From the NCBI GenBank assembly GCA_003558065.1, contig PWMU01000148.1, positions 1 through 46,738 on the forward strand: a stretch of DNA of 46,738 nt, written 5' to 3'. Below, one piece after another: positions 24,869 through 33,517 of this stretch. Source of the stretch: Opitutia bacterium. Lineage in GTDB: Bacteria; Verrucomicrobiota; Verrucomicrobiia; Opitutales; T3Sed10-336. A program made the translations under genes and the position numbers. The notes under the pieces are model-generated. The model made no database searches, was not told the DNA's origin, and was given only the letters and a program-made list of their open reading frames with translations. Position 1 is the first letter of the stretch. Each line of letters begins with the position of its first letter.

Positions 24869-26284
24869 ATGAGCTATGAACGCTTGAAACAGCGGTTTGC
24901 TCAGTTCGGGCAGGAGCAGGTCTTTGGTTACTGGGAGGAATTGACCGAATCGGAACGTGCCTCCCTTGCCGGGCAGGCGACTGAAGTGGATCTCGACGAG
25001 CTTCAGCGCCTTCTGGACGAGACCGGCCGCCCGACCGCGGAGGCGGACCTCGAGCCCGCGCCCTGCGTGGCGTTGCCCGGGGACCGGTATCATGACCGGA
25101 CCTGGGTCGAAGCGAGGGAACGGGGCGAAGAGCTCTTGCGCGACGGCAAGGTCGCCGCGTTTACCGTCGCGGGGGGGCAGGGGACACGTCTGGGTTTTGA
25201 CGGTCCCAAAGGCACGTTTCCGGTTACTCCGGTTCGCAACAAGCCGCTCTTTCAGGTTTTCGCCGAAAAAATTCGCGCCGCTTCCAACGTTTACGGGGTA
25301 GCCGTTCCGTGGTTGATCATGACCAGTCATGCCAATCACGACGAAACCGTGAAGTTCTTTGAGGATGCGGGGTTCCTGGGGTTATCCCGGGAGGATGTTC
25401 ATTTCTTTCGTCAGGGGCGCATGCCGGCAGTGGACTTTGACGGGAAAATCCTGCTCGAGTCGAAGTCCCGCCTCGCGATGAGTCCCGATGGTCATGGCGG
25501 TTCCCTGCGGGCGATGGTGCGAAGCGGGGCCCTGGAGAAAATCCGTGACCGCGGAGTCGAAATGATCAGCTATTTCCAGGTGGACAATCCCCTGGTGCGG
25601 GTCCTCGATCCGTGGTTCGTGGGGTTTCATGCCGGTCAAGGCTCGGAGATGTCCAGCAAGATGGTGCGCAAGGCCCACGCGGGCGAAAAGGTCGGCGTCT
25701 TTTGCCTGCGCAACGGGCGGCACGTTGTGGTGGAGTACAGCGACCTGCCGGATTCATTGGCGGGGGCGCGGGACGACCGGGGGAATTTGAGGTTTGCTGC
25801 CGGCAGCATCGCCATCCACCTGATCAATACAGCCTTTATCGAGCGTGTGGCCGGCGGCGCGGTGCACGAAAAGGGGAAACTTCCCTTTCACAGCGCAAAG
25901 AAAAAGGTGCCGTATGTGGATGGCTCCGGCGAGGTGGTTTCTCCGTCCGAGGCGAACGCGATCAAGTTTGAGATGTTCGTCTTCGACGCCCTCCCGGAGG
26001 CGAGACATCCCCTGGTGCTGGAAACCCAGCGTGAAGCGGAGTTCAGCCCGGTCAAGAATGCTTCGGGACCCGACTCCGTCGAAACTTGCATTCGAGACCA
26101 ATTGAAACAATTCGCGCGCTGGTTCCGGTCGGCGGGCGTCGAGCTTCCGGTCGACGGCAACGGCATTCCCTTGTACCGGGTCGAAGTCAGTCCGCTTTTT
26201 TCCACGGACAGGGAATCGTTCCGGGACGCTTGGAGTCGACTTCCCGAAAAGCCCGCGATTCGCGACGGTTTGTATGTCGAGTGA
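24869..26284 (+). CDS. UDP-N-acetylglucosamine pyrophosphorylase-like (UDPGP type 1)
   Basis: This 471-aa nucleotidyltransferase of the eukaryotic UAP/UGP family makes UDP-sugars from UTP and a sugar 1-phosphate. Visible are GGQGTRLG (residues 102-109), GPKGTFPV, IMTSHANHDETVKFF, FFRQGRMPA, SPDGHGGSLRA and FQVDNPLV. The block pattern suits UAP (N-acetylhexosamine 1-phosphate) more than UGPase. It is unlike the bacterial GlmU type. The pairing with a sulfatase suggests amino sugar metabolism, which is inference. No Shine-Dalgarno is seen. Confidence 0.9.
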   Translation: MSYERLKQRFAQFGQEQVFGYWEELTESERASLAGQATEVDLDELQRLLDETGRPTAEADLEPAPCVALPGDRYHDRTWVEARERGEELLRDGKVAAFTVAGGQGTRLGFDGPKGTFPVTPVRNKPLFQVFAEKIRAASNVYGVAVPWLIMTSHANHDETVKFFEDAGFLGLSREDVHFFRQGRMPAVDFDGKILLESKSRLAMSPDGHGGSLRAMVRSGALEKIRDRGVEMISYFQVDNPLVRVLDPWFVGFHAGQGSEMSSKMVRKAHAGEKVGVFCLRNGRHVVVEYSDLPDSLAGARDDRGNLRFAAGSIAIHLINTAFIERVAGGAVHEKGKLPFHSAKKKVPYVDGSGEVVSPSEANAIKFEMFVFDALPEARHPLVLETQREAEFSPVKNASGPDSVETCIRDQLKQFARWFRSAGVELPVDGNGIPLYRVEVSPLFSTDRESFRDAWSRLPEKPAIRDGLYVE

Positions 26285-26514
26285 CCCCGTTTTCAGCGGT
26301 GGGCGTTTCAGGTTCGCGCGTTGACCCGAATGCCGCGGATCGCTTGGTGCCCTGTCCCGCGATTTTCCCGGCAGCCTGCGAGAAGGCCATGACGCCTTCG
26401 GCGGGGTTTGGGGCATTTTGTCATGGCAATCGCGGGACCGGGAACTAGTATCACAATACACGGCAGCCTTGAGAAGCTTCAAATCCACTGAACCAGGCGG
26501 AAATCCGGAACACG

Positions 26515-27717
26515 ATGATGAAAGACGCTGATATTGAAAATGCTGTTAACGCCCTCGATTCTTTGGAGATCGAGATTCCAAGCTGGGGTTTTTCCGACAC
26601 AGGTACCCGCTTCGGCAAATACCTTCAGGATGCCGCCGCGATTGACCTGAACGACAAACTCTCCGATGCGGGCCAGGTCAACCGGTACGCCGGTAACTGC
26701 CCGTTGGTCGCGGTGCACGTGCTGTGGGATTTCGACGCCGCGACCCGGCCCGACGAGGTGGCACGGAAGGCGATGGAGAACGGCGTCCGCATTGGCTCGA
26801 TCAATCCGAATCTATTCCAGGATCAGTGCTACAAATACGGTTCGTTCGGTAACCCGGATCCGGAGGTGCGTCAACACGCCTTGAATCACGTACTGGACTC
26901 CATCGAACTGGGCAAGGGCGTGGGTAGCAGGGTGGTGACCCTCTGGTTCGCCGACGGAACCAATTATCCCGGGCAGGACAGCATCCGGGAGCGCAAGCAT
27001 CGCTTCGAGGAAGGGTTGAAGGCGGCGCATGAGAAACTGGCGCCCGACCAGATTCTGCTGGTCGAATACAAACCCTTCGAACCCGCTTTTTATCAGACCG
27101 ATATAGCCGACTGGGGCATGTCCTATGTATTGTCCAGGAAGGCCGGTCCCCAGGCCAGGGTTCTCGTCGACACGGGCCACCATTACCTTTCCCAGAACAT
27201 CGAGCAGATTGTGGCCTTTCTTCTGGATGAGGGGATGCTGGGCGGGTTTCATTTCAACGATCGGCGTTATGCGGACGACGACCTGACCCTGGGCTCCATC
27301 GACCCGTACCAGACCTTCAGGATTTTCAGCGAGATTCTCGGCTATCAGTACGATACGGGGACCACTCCTGATATCGCCTACATGATCGACCAGTCGCACA
27401 ACCTGAAACCCAAGGTCCAGGCTATGATACAGACGGTCCTGACCGCCCAGGAGTTGTTCGCGAAGGCCGCGCTGGTCGACCGGGACGCCCTGAAGAAGGC
27501 GCAAAAACAAACCAACGAAATCGATGCCGAGGAGATTCTGCGCCGAGCGTTCTTTACCGACGTCACTCCCGCCCTTCGGGTCTGGCGCGATAAGCGCAAG
27601 CTCCCCGGGGATCCCCTCCAGGCGTATCGCGAAAGCGGCTATGAAGCGGAGGCCGCGAGGGAACGCAGCCAACGCCGCAAGGAGCTCGGCCTGACCTCCG
27701 GCGGCTCGTACGCCTGA
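26515..27717 (+). CDS. rhaI: L-rhamnose isomerase (RhaI type)
   Basis: This enzyme converts L-rhamnose to L-rhamnulose. It is a 400-aa TIM barrel of the RhaI type known from Pseudomonas stutzeri and Gram-positives, distinct from E. coli RhaA. Metal ligands can be placed at E184 (LVEYKPFEP), D219 (VLVDTGHH), H246 and D254/D256 (GGFHFNDRRYADDD). Two ATG codons in a row (26515, 26518) could start it. It faces rhaB tail to tail with a 37-bp gap. The 230-bp gap upstream has no recognised operator. Confidence 0.95.
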   Translation: MMKDADIENAVNALDSLEIEIPSWGFSDTGTRFGKYLQDAAAIDLNDKLSDAGQVNRYAGNCPLVAVHVLWDFDAATRPDEVARKAMENGVRIGSINPNLFQDQCYKYGSFGNPDPEVRQHALNHVLDSIELGKGVGSRVVTLWFADGTNYPGQDSIRERKHRFEEGLKAAHEKLAPDQILLVEYKPFEPAFYQTDIADWGMSYVLSRKAGPQARVLVDTGHHYLSQNIEQIVAFLLDEGMLGGFHFNDRRYADDDLTLGSIDPYQTFRIFSEILGYQYDTGTTPDIAYMIDQSHNLKPKVQAMIQTVLTAQELFAKAALVDRDALKKAQKQTNEIDAEEILRRAFFTDVTPALRVWRDKRKLPGDPLQAYRESGYEAEAARERSQRRKELGLTSGGSYA

Positions 27718-27754
27718 AGTCACATCGGCCGGAGCTCCACTGAGGTTGGCCTGT

Positions 27755-29167
27755 TCAGGCCGGTTCGTAGGTCTGCTTGTCCAATTGTTCCAGCAGTTCG
27801 GCGCGAAAGGTTGCCAGGTTCCTGACCACGCCCAGGGTGATCAACTGGCTTGCGATGTTCCCCACCGCGGTGCCTTCGAGACTGAATGAGACGACCGGAA
27901 TGCCCGCCCTCTCCGCGGTGGCCTGGCAGAGAAGGCGATTCCTGGAACCGCCGCCCACGATCAGGATCCGGTCGAACTGCTTGCCGGTGAGACTTTCAAA
28001 CGTTCTGACGGCAGCCGCGTGACCGGCGCCCAGGGATTCACAGATCAGCCGGGTGTACCCGGACAGGGAATCGGGGGGCCGGATCGAGCGGGATGTCAAT
28101 TGGGCGTCAACGGCTTCTTTCATCGATTCCGGGTTGAACAGGCCCGGGTCGGTGACGTCGATCAATTCGCCGGGAGCGGGTTCGCTTTCAGCCGACCGTA
28201 TCAGTTCCGCCCACTCCTCATCGGACTGCGGGCGTTCCCGGAAAGAGGGAAGCAGCTGTTCCAGCAGCCACAATCCCATGATGTTGCGGATCGGGCGGTA
28301 GCGTCCATCGCCGATCCGTTCATTGGATACGTATTCCTCAAGTGCGGCGGGGCCGGCCACCGGCTCGTCGGATTCAAATCCCACCAGCGACCAGGTTCCG
28401 CTGCTCAGGTAAATGTCGGTGTGCTCCGGATCGGTCGGCATGGCGTCGAAGGCGCAGGCGGTGTCGTGGCCGGGAACCAGGATAACCTGCGTGTCGGCCA
28501 GAGCTTCGATAGCCACCACAGGTCCCACTCTTTTTCCGGCCAAAGAGGGGCCTTCGAACCACTTTCGGGGAATCCCGAAAAACCCCAGTGCCTCCCGCGA
28601 ATAGCGGTTGCCACCGACTTCGAGGAGCTGGGTGCTGCTGGCAATGGAGATCTCGTTCTCCGGAACGCCCGACAGGAGAAAGTTGTAGTAATCCGATAGC
28701 AGGAGGCACCGTTGGGCGATTTCCGGCAGGGACGGATAGCGGACAAGCAATTCCTGGAGTTGAAGACTCGTATTGATCGCCTGATTGGGAATGCCGGTCC
28801 ATTCGTAAACCTTTTCGATGCCGTCTTTGGCCAGCGCGTCCACGTAGGGGCGGGTGCGTTCATCGCGGTACGCGTGTGCGGGGAAGACGAGCCGTCCGTC
28901 CGCATCGAGGAGGACGGAATCGACCGCCCAGGTGTCGACACCGCAGGAGGCGAGTTCCGGCTCGGCTTCGGCAGCCAGCAGGAGGCCTTGACGGATCCGG
29001 GTGTAAAGTCCGGGAACATCCCAGTAACAGCGTTCGCGAATCGTGTGAAACTGATTCGGGAAGCGGTGAACCTCCCGGAGATCGAGACGTCCTTCGTTGT
29101 AGGTTCCCACGATAACGCGCCCGCTGGTGGCGCCGAGGTCGATGGCTGCTGTGTGGATGGCTGGCAC
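27755..29167 (-). CDS. rhaB: Rhamnulokinase
   Basis: This FGGY-family kinase phosphorylates L-rhamnulose. From the GTG at 29167 it is 470 aa. Seen motifs are AIDLGATSGRVIVG (ATP phosphate site), GVDTWAVDSVLLD, VPGHDTACAF, YLSSGTWSLVG and VGGGSRNRLLCQ. The frame is open up to an ATG at 29320 that overlaps the lhgO stop as ATGA, but those 51 extra residues are Pro/Arg/Gly-rich, do not resemble a kinase, and are read through a palindromic repeat. The GTG start is therefore preferred. No rhamnulose-1-phosphate aldolase gene is in the window. Confidence 0.93.
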   Translation of the reverse strand: MPAIHTAAIDLGATSGRVIVGTYNEGRLDLREVHRFPNQFHTIRERCYWDVPGLYTRIRQGLLLAAEAEPELASCGVDTWAVDSVLLDADGRLVFPAHAYRDERTRPYVDALAKDGIEKVYEWTGIPNQAINTSLQLQELLVRYPSLPEIAQRCLLLSDYYNFLLSGVPENEISIASSTQLLEVGGNRYSREALGFFGIPRKWFEGPSLAGKRVGPVVAIEALADTQVILVPGHDTACAFDAMPTDPEHTDIYLSSGTWSLVGFESDEPVAGPAALEEYVSNERIGDGRYRPIRNIMGLWLLEQLLPSFRERPQSDEEWAELIRSAESEPAPGELIDVTDPGLFNPESMKEAVDAQLTSRSIRPPDSLSGYTRLICESLGAGHAAAVRTFESLTGKQFDRILIVGGGSRNRLLCQATAERAGIPVVSFSLEGTAVGNIASQLITLGVVRNLATFRAELLEQLDKQTYEPA

Positions 29168-29244
29168 GAGGCTGCTCGAGGTTTCGGGTTTTCGCGACGA
29201 GAGTGGCGGGCGGATGGGCGGGTGTCGAGGGCGGAGTTGGCCGC

Positions 29245-29264
29245 CTGTCGGCGAAGCCCGACAG
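29245..29264. repeat. Palindromic repeat copy 1 (CTGTCGG hairpin)
   Basis: This perfect 7-bp hairpin has CTGTCGG and CCGACAG arms and a CGAAGC loop, between lhgO and the preferred rhaB start. A second copy with the same arms is at 34481-34500, and the matching flanks (GC before, nCTCCC after) show it is one repeat family. A further half-site CGACAGGCTGCC lies at 29288-29299. Confidence 0.7.
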
Positions 29265-29316
29265 ACTCCCGGCCCGCCGCCTGATTGCGACAGGCTGCCA
29301 GGGGCCCCCCGTCTCC

Positions 29317-30516
29317 TCATAAGCGCGAGTTGAGCTTGTCCGCGATCACCTTCCCGATATTCAGTGCCGCAGTGGCCGCGGGAGAGGGGGCGTTGCAGAC
29401 ATTGACCAGATGTCCGGATTCCCGGATCAGGAAATCGTCCACCAGGCCGCCGTCCGGACTCACCGCCTGAGCCCGGACGCCGGCGGGCGCGGACTCGAGG
29501 TGATCCCGCTTTATCTCCGGGACCAGGTGTTGGAGGGCTCTAACAAAAGCCGCCTTGCTGCAGGAGCGGACCATTTCTCCGGCCCCGGCCTTCCAGAATC
29601 TGGCCGCGAGTTTGAGGAACCCGGGATAGGTCAGGGTTTCCGTGAGATCGCGAAGGCTGATGTCCGTTTTCCTGTAGCCTTCACGGGCGAAAGCCAGGAC
29701 CGCGTTGGGCCCGCATTCAACGCCGCCTTCGATCATGCGCGTGAAATGGACCCCCAGGAACGGAAAGGCAGGATCCGGGACCGGGTAGATCAGGTTGTTT
29801 ACCAGTGAGCGCGCGTTGGGTTTGAGTTTGTAGTATTCACCGCGGAACGGAATGATCTTTACCTCCGGTTTTTGCCCGCTCAGTGCGGTTACGCGGTCCG
29901 ACTGGAGTCCCGAGCAATTGACTAGGAAGCGGCCCTCGAACTCGCCGGCGGCGGTCTCCACGATGATTCGCCCGCCCGTTTCCTTGATGGCTCGAACCTC
30001 GGCCCCGCAAACGAGCCGGTTCCCGTCTCTCTCGGAAATCCGTCGACCCAGCCGTTCACAGACCCGGCTGAAATTGACGATGCCGGCTTCCGGCACATGG
30101 ATCGCTTTCACTCCGGCCGCATGCGGCTCCAACTCCCTCAATCGTTCCCTGCCGATGATCCGGCACCGGATTCCGTTCTCCCGGCCGCGCCGGTAAATGG
30201 CTTCCATCGCCGGGAGCTCGTTGTCGGACCGCGCCACGATAACCTTGCCGCAGATCTCATAATCGATCCCCTCCTCGGCGCAGAAGGCTTCCATGGCCTT
30301 TTTCCCCTCCCGGCAATTGATGGCTTTCAGAGAGCCGGGTTTATAATAGATTCCGGTGTGAAGAACGCCTGAATTGTGGCCGGTCTGATGGAGAGCGGGG
30401 GAGCTTTCCTTTTCGAGTACCGTGATATGCAGGCCGGGGTTTTCGCGGGTCAAACGATAGGCGGTGGCCAGACCGACGATACCAGCGCCGATAATGACTA
30501 CGTCTGATTTCTCCAT
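29317..30516 (-). CDS. lhgO: L-2-hydroxyglutarate oxidase LhgO-like FAD enzyme
   Basis: This 399-aa FAD-dependent oxidoreductase of the DAO superfamily matches LhgO/L2HGDH, which oxidises L-2-hydroxyglutarate to 2-oxoglutarate. The dinucleotide motif is VVIIGAGIVGLATAYRL at the N-terminus; HQTGHNSGVLHTGIYYKPGS and the C-terminal VNVCNAPSPAATAALNIGK are family blocks. The start is ATG at 30516 (MEKSDVV); an upstream extension to 30567 was not used. It may be cotranscribed with rhaB, though the substrates are unrelated. No Shine-Dalgarno is visible. Confidence 0.92.
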   Translation of the reverse strand: MEKSDVVIIGAGIVGLATAYRLTRENPGLHITVLEKESSPALHQTGHNSGVLHTGIYYKPGSLKAINCREGKKAMEAFCAEEGIDYEICGKVIVARSDNELPAMEAIYRRGRENGIRCRIIGRERLRELEPHAAGVKAIHVPEAGIVNFSRVCERLGRRISERDGNRLVCGAEVRAIKETGGRIIVETAAGEFEGRFLVNCSGLQSDRVTALSGQKPEVKIIPFRGEYYKLKPNARSLVNNLIYPVPDPAFPFLGVHFTRMIEGGVECGPNAVLAFAREGYRKTDISLRDLTETLTYPGFLKLAARFWKAGAGEMVRSCSKAAFVRALQHLVPEIKRDHLESAPAGVRAQAVSPDGGLVDDFLIRESGHLVNVCNAPSPAATAALNIGKVIADKLNSRL

Positions 30517-30656
30517 GGAGCGAAGCTTTCGATGCGGGCCGGAATCCCGCGTTGGTGCGGGATTCAATGGTCATTCCGATATGGGGTTTCCGGGGCCGGG
30601 ATACAACAGCAAAAGGAGGGGAGCCGTCGCGTTTTTGTCCTCGGCAATCGTCCTGG

Positions 30657-31115
30657 ATTGCGACAAAAGCGATGGCCGGGGATTATGAGGGCGGATTGCG
30701 GGTGATCCGGGACTATTGGCGCAAAATGCTCGACCTGGATGCGACGACTTTCTGGGTGGATTTTAATCTGGATTGGATCCCGAACGCCTGCGGCATCGAC
30801 CGGCTGGTTCCCGACGGAATGAAAGATATTCACGCCGATTTCGGGGCTTACTGTTACAAGGGCTTGCGACACAGCCTGTGTCACGGCCGGGCCGCCGGCC
30901 CGACGGCCTGGCTCAGCGAGCATATCCTGGGGGTCAAACCGTTGCAGCCGGGGTGTACCGTCCTGCAGATCAAACCCAACCTGGGCAAACTGGAATCGGC
31001 CGAGGGCGCGTTTCCCACACCTCAGGGTACGGTTAAGGTGCGGCACACCCGCACCGCTTCCGGAAAGGTCGATACTGCCGTAACGGCTCCGAAGGGAATC
31101 GAGATCGTCAGGTGA
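30657..31115 (+). pseudogene. Remnant of an alpha-L-rhamnosidase-like C-terminal region
   Basis: Only about 150 codons of family-like sequence remain. The piece MLDLDATTFWVDFNLDW, then KDIHADFGAYCYKGLRHSL, PTAWLSEHILGVKPL and LESAEGAFPTPQGTVKVRH correspond to the end of GH78-like alpha-L-rhamnosidase proteins: the last barrel helices plus the C-terminal beta domain. Full proteins are usually several hundred residues longer. The frame is open upstream to 30552, but that part does not look like the family, and there is no plausible start with a ribosome site. It is therefore called a 5'-truncated relic. It lies beside the rhamnose genes, divergent from lhgO. Confidence 0.75.
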
Positions 31116-31255
31116 GGCAGGTTCGTCACTCAAGGAATCGGGCCGAAATCCGCATTCCGGGATTGCTTTGAAGCTGTGGAGCTATCTAGGATCAAGGCGT
31201 CTTATGAATTGAGCCGGTTGCCGGCTTCCGACCAATAATTGATCACCTTATTTTC

Positions 31256-32467
31256 ATGTTAAAACGTCTGATTTACCTGTTGTGCGGTGTGGTTTTCATC
31301 GGGTTGCTGCCGGAAGTGCGTTCCCAGGGGCGGGAGGTCGACATCGACGATATCGTGGTCCGGGGTGAGGATGTTTTTAACATCCACGTTGAGTCGGGCG
31401 ACTCCGCGCTGAGAGAAGTCCTGCGCCGCGCGTTTCGCACCCACGGCCAGTATCAGCTTGTGGACCGCGGGCGGGAGGCCGACTTCGTGTTCGAGTTCGA
31501 GCCCGGAGACGGGGACCGCGTTCAGCTCAGTATCAAATCGGGATCGCCCCCCGAGGTGCTGTACGAAGAGACGGTTTCGGGGAGCTCCATCCGCAATGCC
31601 GGCTTGCGCGCGGGAGACGTTGCCGTACGGCGGACCACCGGCTCTCGCGGGTATTTTGCGGGAAAACTGACCTTTATCGGCCAGGAAACGGGACACCGGG
31701 AGGTCTACATGTCCGACCTGCTTTTGGGCAACCGGATTCAGCTTACCAACGACCGGTCGAAATCGGTCAGTCCGCGGTGGTCTCCGAACGGACGGCGCAT
31801 CGTTTACACCAGTTACTACAACACCGGGTTTCCCGACATTTTTGAAATCGACGTCGACTCCATGCGGCGCCGGCCCCTCGTAACCTTTCGTGGAACCAAT
31901 TCCGGGGCACGTTTCAGTCCGGGCGGGGACCGGATGTCGATGGTGCTTTCCGGGGAAGGGACGCCGGAGGTTTATGTCGGTGATGCTTCCGGCCGGAATG
32001 CGCAGCGGCTGACCGATACCGGCGGCAGCGTGCAATCCTCGCCGACCTGGTCGCCGAATGGCAGGGAACTGATCTTTGTGTCGGATCGCGACGGAAGGCC
32101 GCAGCTTTACCGGATGTCTTCGGGCGGCGGAAACGCGCGGCGCATTCCGACCGATATCAGTCGTTATTGTGCGGAACCGGACTGGAACCACGCCAATCCG
32201 AATAAGCTGGCTTTTACGGCCGCCGTCGGGGGGCGGTTTGCCGTGGCCATCTACGATTTCAACGAACGCAGAAGCCGTTTTGTCACCGAGGGGCCGCATG
32301 ACGCGATCGAACCGCGGTGGACCAATGACGGCCGGCACCTGATCTATACCGAGCGCAGGGCCGACCAGTCGGTTCTGGCGGTGCTCGACACCGAAACCGG
32401 GAAAACCACCCGCCTCAGCGGCGGCGGCATTGGAAGGCTTTCCCAGGCGGATTTCTGGATCGAGTAG
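31256..32467 (+). CDS. tolB: TolB-like periplasmic beta-propeller protein
   Basis: This 403-aa exported protein has a signal peptide (about residues 1-24) and TolB architecture: an N-terminal alpha/beta domain (about 28-140) and a six-bladed propeller of PD40 repeats (VSPRWSPNGRRIVYTSY, GARFSPGGDRMSMV, SSPTWSPNGRELIFVSDRDG, IEPRWTNDGRHLIYT). TolB works with Pal and TolQRA in outer-membrane integrity, which supports a Gram-negative envelope. No tolQRA or pal gene is adjacent. The signal peptide cleavage site is not sharply defined. Confidence 0.92.
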   Translation: MLKRLIYLLCGVVFIGLLPEVRSQGREVDIDDIVVRGEDVFNIHVESGDSALREVLRRAFRTHGQYQLVDRGREADFVFEFEPGDGDRVQLSIKSGSPPEVLYEETVSGSSIRNAGLRAGDVAVRRTTGSRGYFAGKLTFIGQETGHREVYMSDLLLGNRIQLTNDRSKSVSPRWSPNGRRIVYTSYYNTGFPDIFEIDVDSMRRRPLVTFRGTNSGARFSPGGDRMSMVLSGEGTPEVYVGDASGRNAQRLTDTGGSVQSSPTWSPNGRELIFVSDRDGRPQLYRMSSGGGNARRIPTDISRYCAEPDWNHANPNKLAFTAAVGGRFAVAIYDFNERRSRFVTEGPHDAIEPRWTNDGRHLIYTERRADQSVLAVLDTETGKTTRLSGGGIGRLSQADFWIE

Positions 32468-32640
32468 CGCCCGTCCGGCCGGGGCTTTTCGAAATCAAAA
32501 CGGGCTTCGCACCCGGCAGCGACAGCGCTTCGCCGACGAAGCTCAAACAGCTCAGGGGGGAATTGTTTATAAGGATCGGGCGCCTCGCAAGGGGTCGCTT
32601 GCGCCCTCCCTGCAAAGGAAGAACCCGCTCGATTCAATGA

Positions 32641-32763
32641 CATTCCCGTCAGTGGAAGGGCACGGTTAAGCTCAAAGTGGAGCGCGCTTCCAGCGTGTTG
32701 GCTCAGGTCGAATGCCTGAGCTGCCTCGAGCGAGTGCCCTGCCCGAACACCATTCCCGTCAGT
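32641..32763. repeat. 13-bp direct repeat pair
   Basis: CATTCCCGTCAGT occurs at 32641-32653 and again at 32751-32763, on either side of the 73-bp repeat copy A. A shorter match (CCCGTCAGT) lies at 34712-34720 near copy B. The pair may be a target-site duplication or part of a larger repeat unit. Confidence 0.6.
32659..32731 (+). repeat. 73-bp interspersed repeat, copy A
   Basis: Copy A aligns without gaps to the reverse complement of 34536-34608, with 58 of 73 positions identical by hand count. Both begin GGCACGGTTAAGC and share CGCTTCCAGCGTGT in the middle and CTCAGG, GCCT and TCGAGC toward the end. The middle forms a CGCT-TCC-AGCG hairpin. Confidence 0.85.
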
Positions 32764-32788
32764 CGTGATGGGTGAGTGAGTCAGCAGC

Positions 32789-32819
32789 AAAAAGCCGCTC
32801 CGGAATGGAGCGGCTTTTT
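32789..32819. terminator. Bidirectional rho-independent terminator between tolB and sodA
   Basis: AAAAAGCCGCTCC (32789-32801) and GGAGCGGCTTTTT (32807-32819) form a perfect 13-bp stem with a GGAAT loop. The A and T ends give a U-tract in both directions, so it can end transcripts from tolB (+) and sodA (-), which converge here. It is the only textbook terminator noticed in the window. Confidence 0.92.
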
Positions 32820-32839
32820 GCATGAGACTATCGGAGCGC

Positions 32840-33460
32840 TTAAGACTTGTAGTTTTTCTCCGCCCGGTCCCAGTCGACCACGTTCCAGAACGCCGCTATG
32901 TAGTCGGGGCGCCGGTTCTGATAGTTGAGGTAGTAGGCGTGTTCCCAGACATCGAGCCCGATGACGGGTGTGCCCGGGCATTCGACGATGCCCTTCATCA
33001 GGGGCGAATCCTGGTTGGGAGTGGAACAGATGCAGAGGGAGCCATCCTCTTTCCGGCAGAGCCACGCCCAGCCGCTGCCAAAACGTCCCACCGCCGCGTC
33101 GGCGAACTGTTTCTTGAAGTCTTCAAATCCGCCGAAGGTCTTGTTGATGGCTTCCGCCAGCGATCCCCTGGGCTCACCGCCGCCCGTTGGTGAAAGGATT
33201 TTCCAGAAAAACCGGTGGTTGGAATGGCCGCCGGCGTTGTTGCGCAACCCCGTGCGTGAGGCTTCGGGAACCTGGCTCAGGTCGGCGATTAACTCGTCCA
33301 CGTCCTTGGAGGCGAGTTCCGGAAGCGATTCGAGCGCGGCATTCGCCTTGTCGATGTAGGTCTTGTGATGCTTGGAGTGATGGATTTCCATCGTCCTGGC
33401 GTCGATGTGCGGCTCCAGCGCGTTGTAATCGTAGTCGAGCTTCGGGAGTTCGTAGGCCAT
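32840..33460 (-). CDS. sodA: Superoxide dismutase, Mn-type of the Fe/Mn family
   Basis: This 206-aa cytoplasmic enzyme detoxifies superoxide. Metal ligands are H27, H82, D170 and H174 (DVWEHAYYL). GGHSNH around the second ligand and Q150 in STPNQDSP are features of manganese-type rather than iron-type enzymes. No signal peptide is present. The leader has AGAAAGAGAAAACC before the ATG, a weak ribosome site. tadA lies 57 bp upstream on the same strand. The 3' end is 20 bp from the shared terminator. Confidence 0.96.
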   Translation of the reverse strand: MAYELPKLDYDYNALEPHIDARTMEIHHSKHHKTYIDKANAALESLPELASKDVDELIADLSQVPEASRTGLRNNAGGHSNHRFFWKILSPTGGGEPRGSLAEAINKTFGGFEDFKKQFADAAVGRFGSGWAWLCRKEDGSLCICSTPNQDSPLMKGIVECPGTPVIGLDVWEHAYYLNYQNRRPDYIAAFWNVVDWDRAEKNYKS

Positions 33461-33517
33461 GGTTTTCTCTTTCTGTGTAGGTTGTGTTCGAACGGTTGAA
33501 TAGTTGTTAAATTCTCC

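Larger units (their letters stand above)
32468..32839. other. Repeat-rich intergenic region between tolB and sodA
   Basis: This 372-bp gap contains no credible gene. It holds a 6-bp hairpin (GCTTCG/CGAAGC, 32527-32542), one copy of a 73-bp repeat (32659-32731), a pair of 13-bp direct repeats around that copy, and the terminator at 32789-32819. An open frame on the - strand runs through the terminator and into tolB and is not a gene. Confidence 0.7.

Noticed and set aside
31259-32338. - strand ORF opposite tolB
   Set aside because: It is a shadow of the PD40 repeats on the + strand.
32344-32823. 159-aa - strand ORF between tolB and sodA
   Set aside because: It begins inside the terminator, runs through a repeat and ends in tolB; no start signal or domain.
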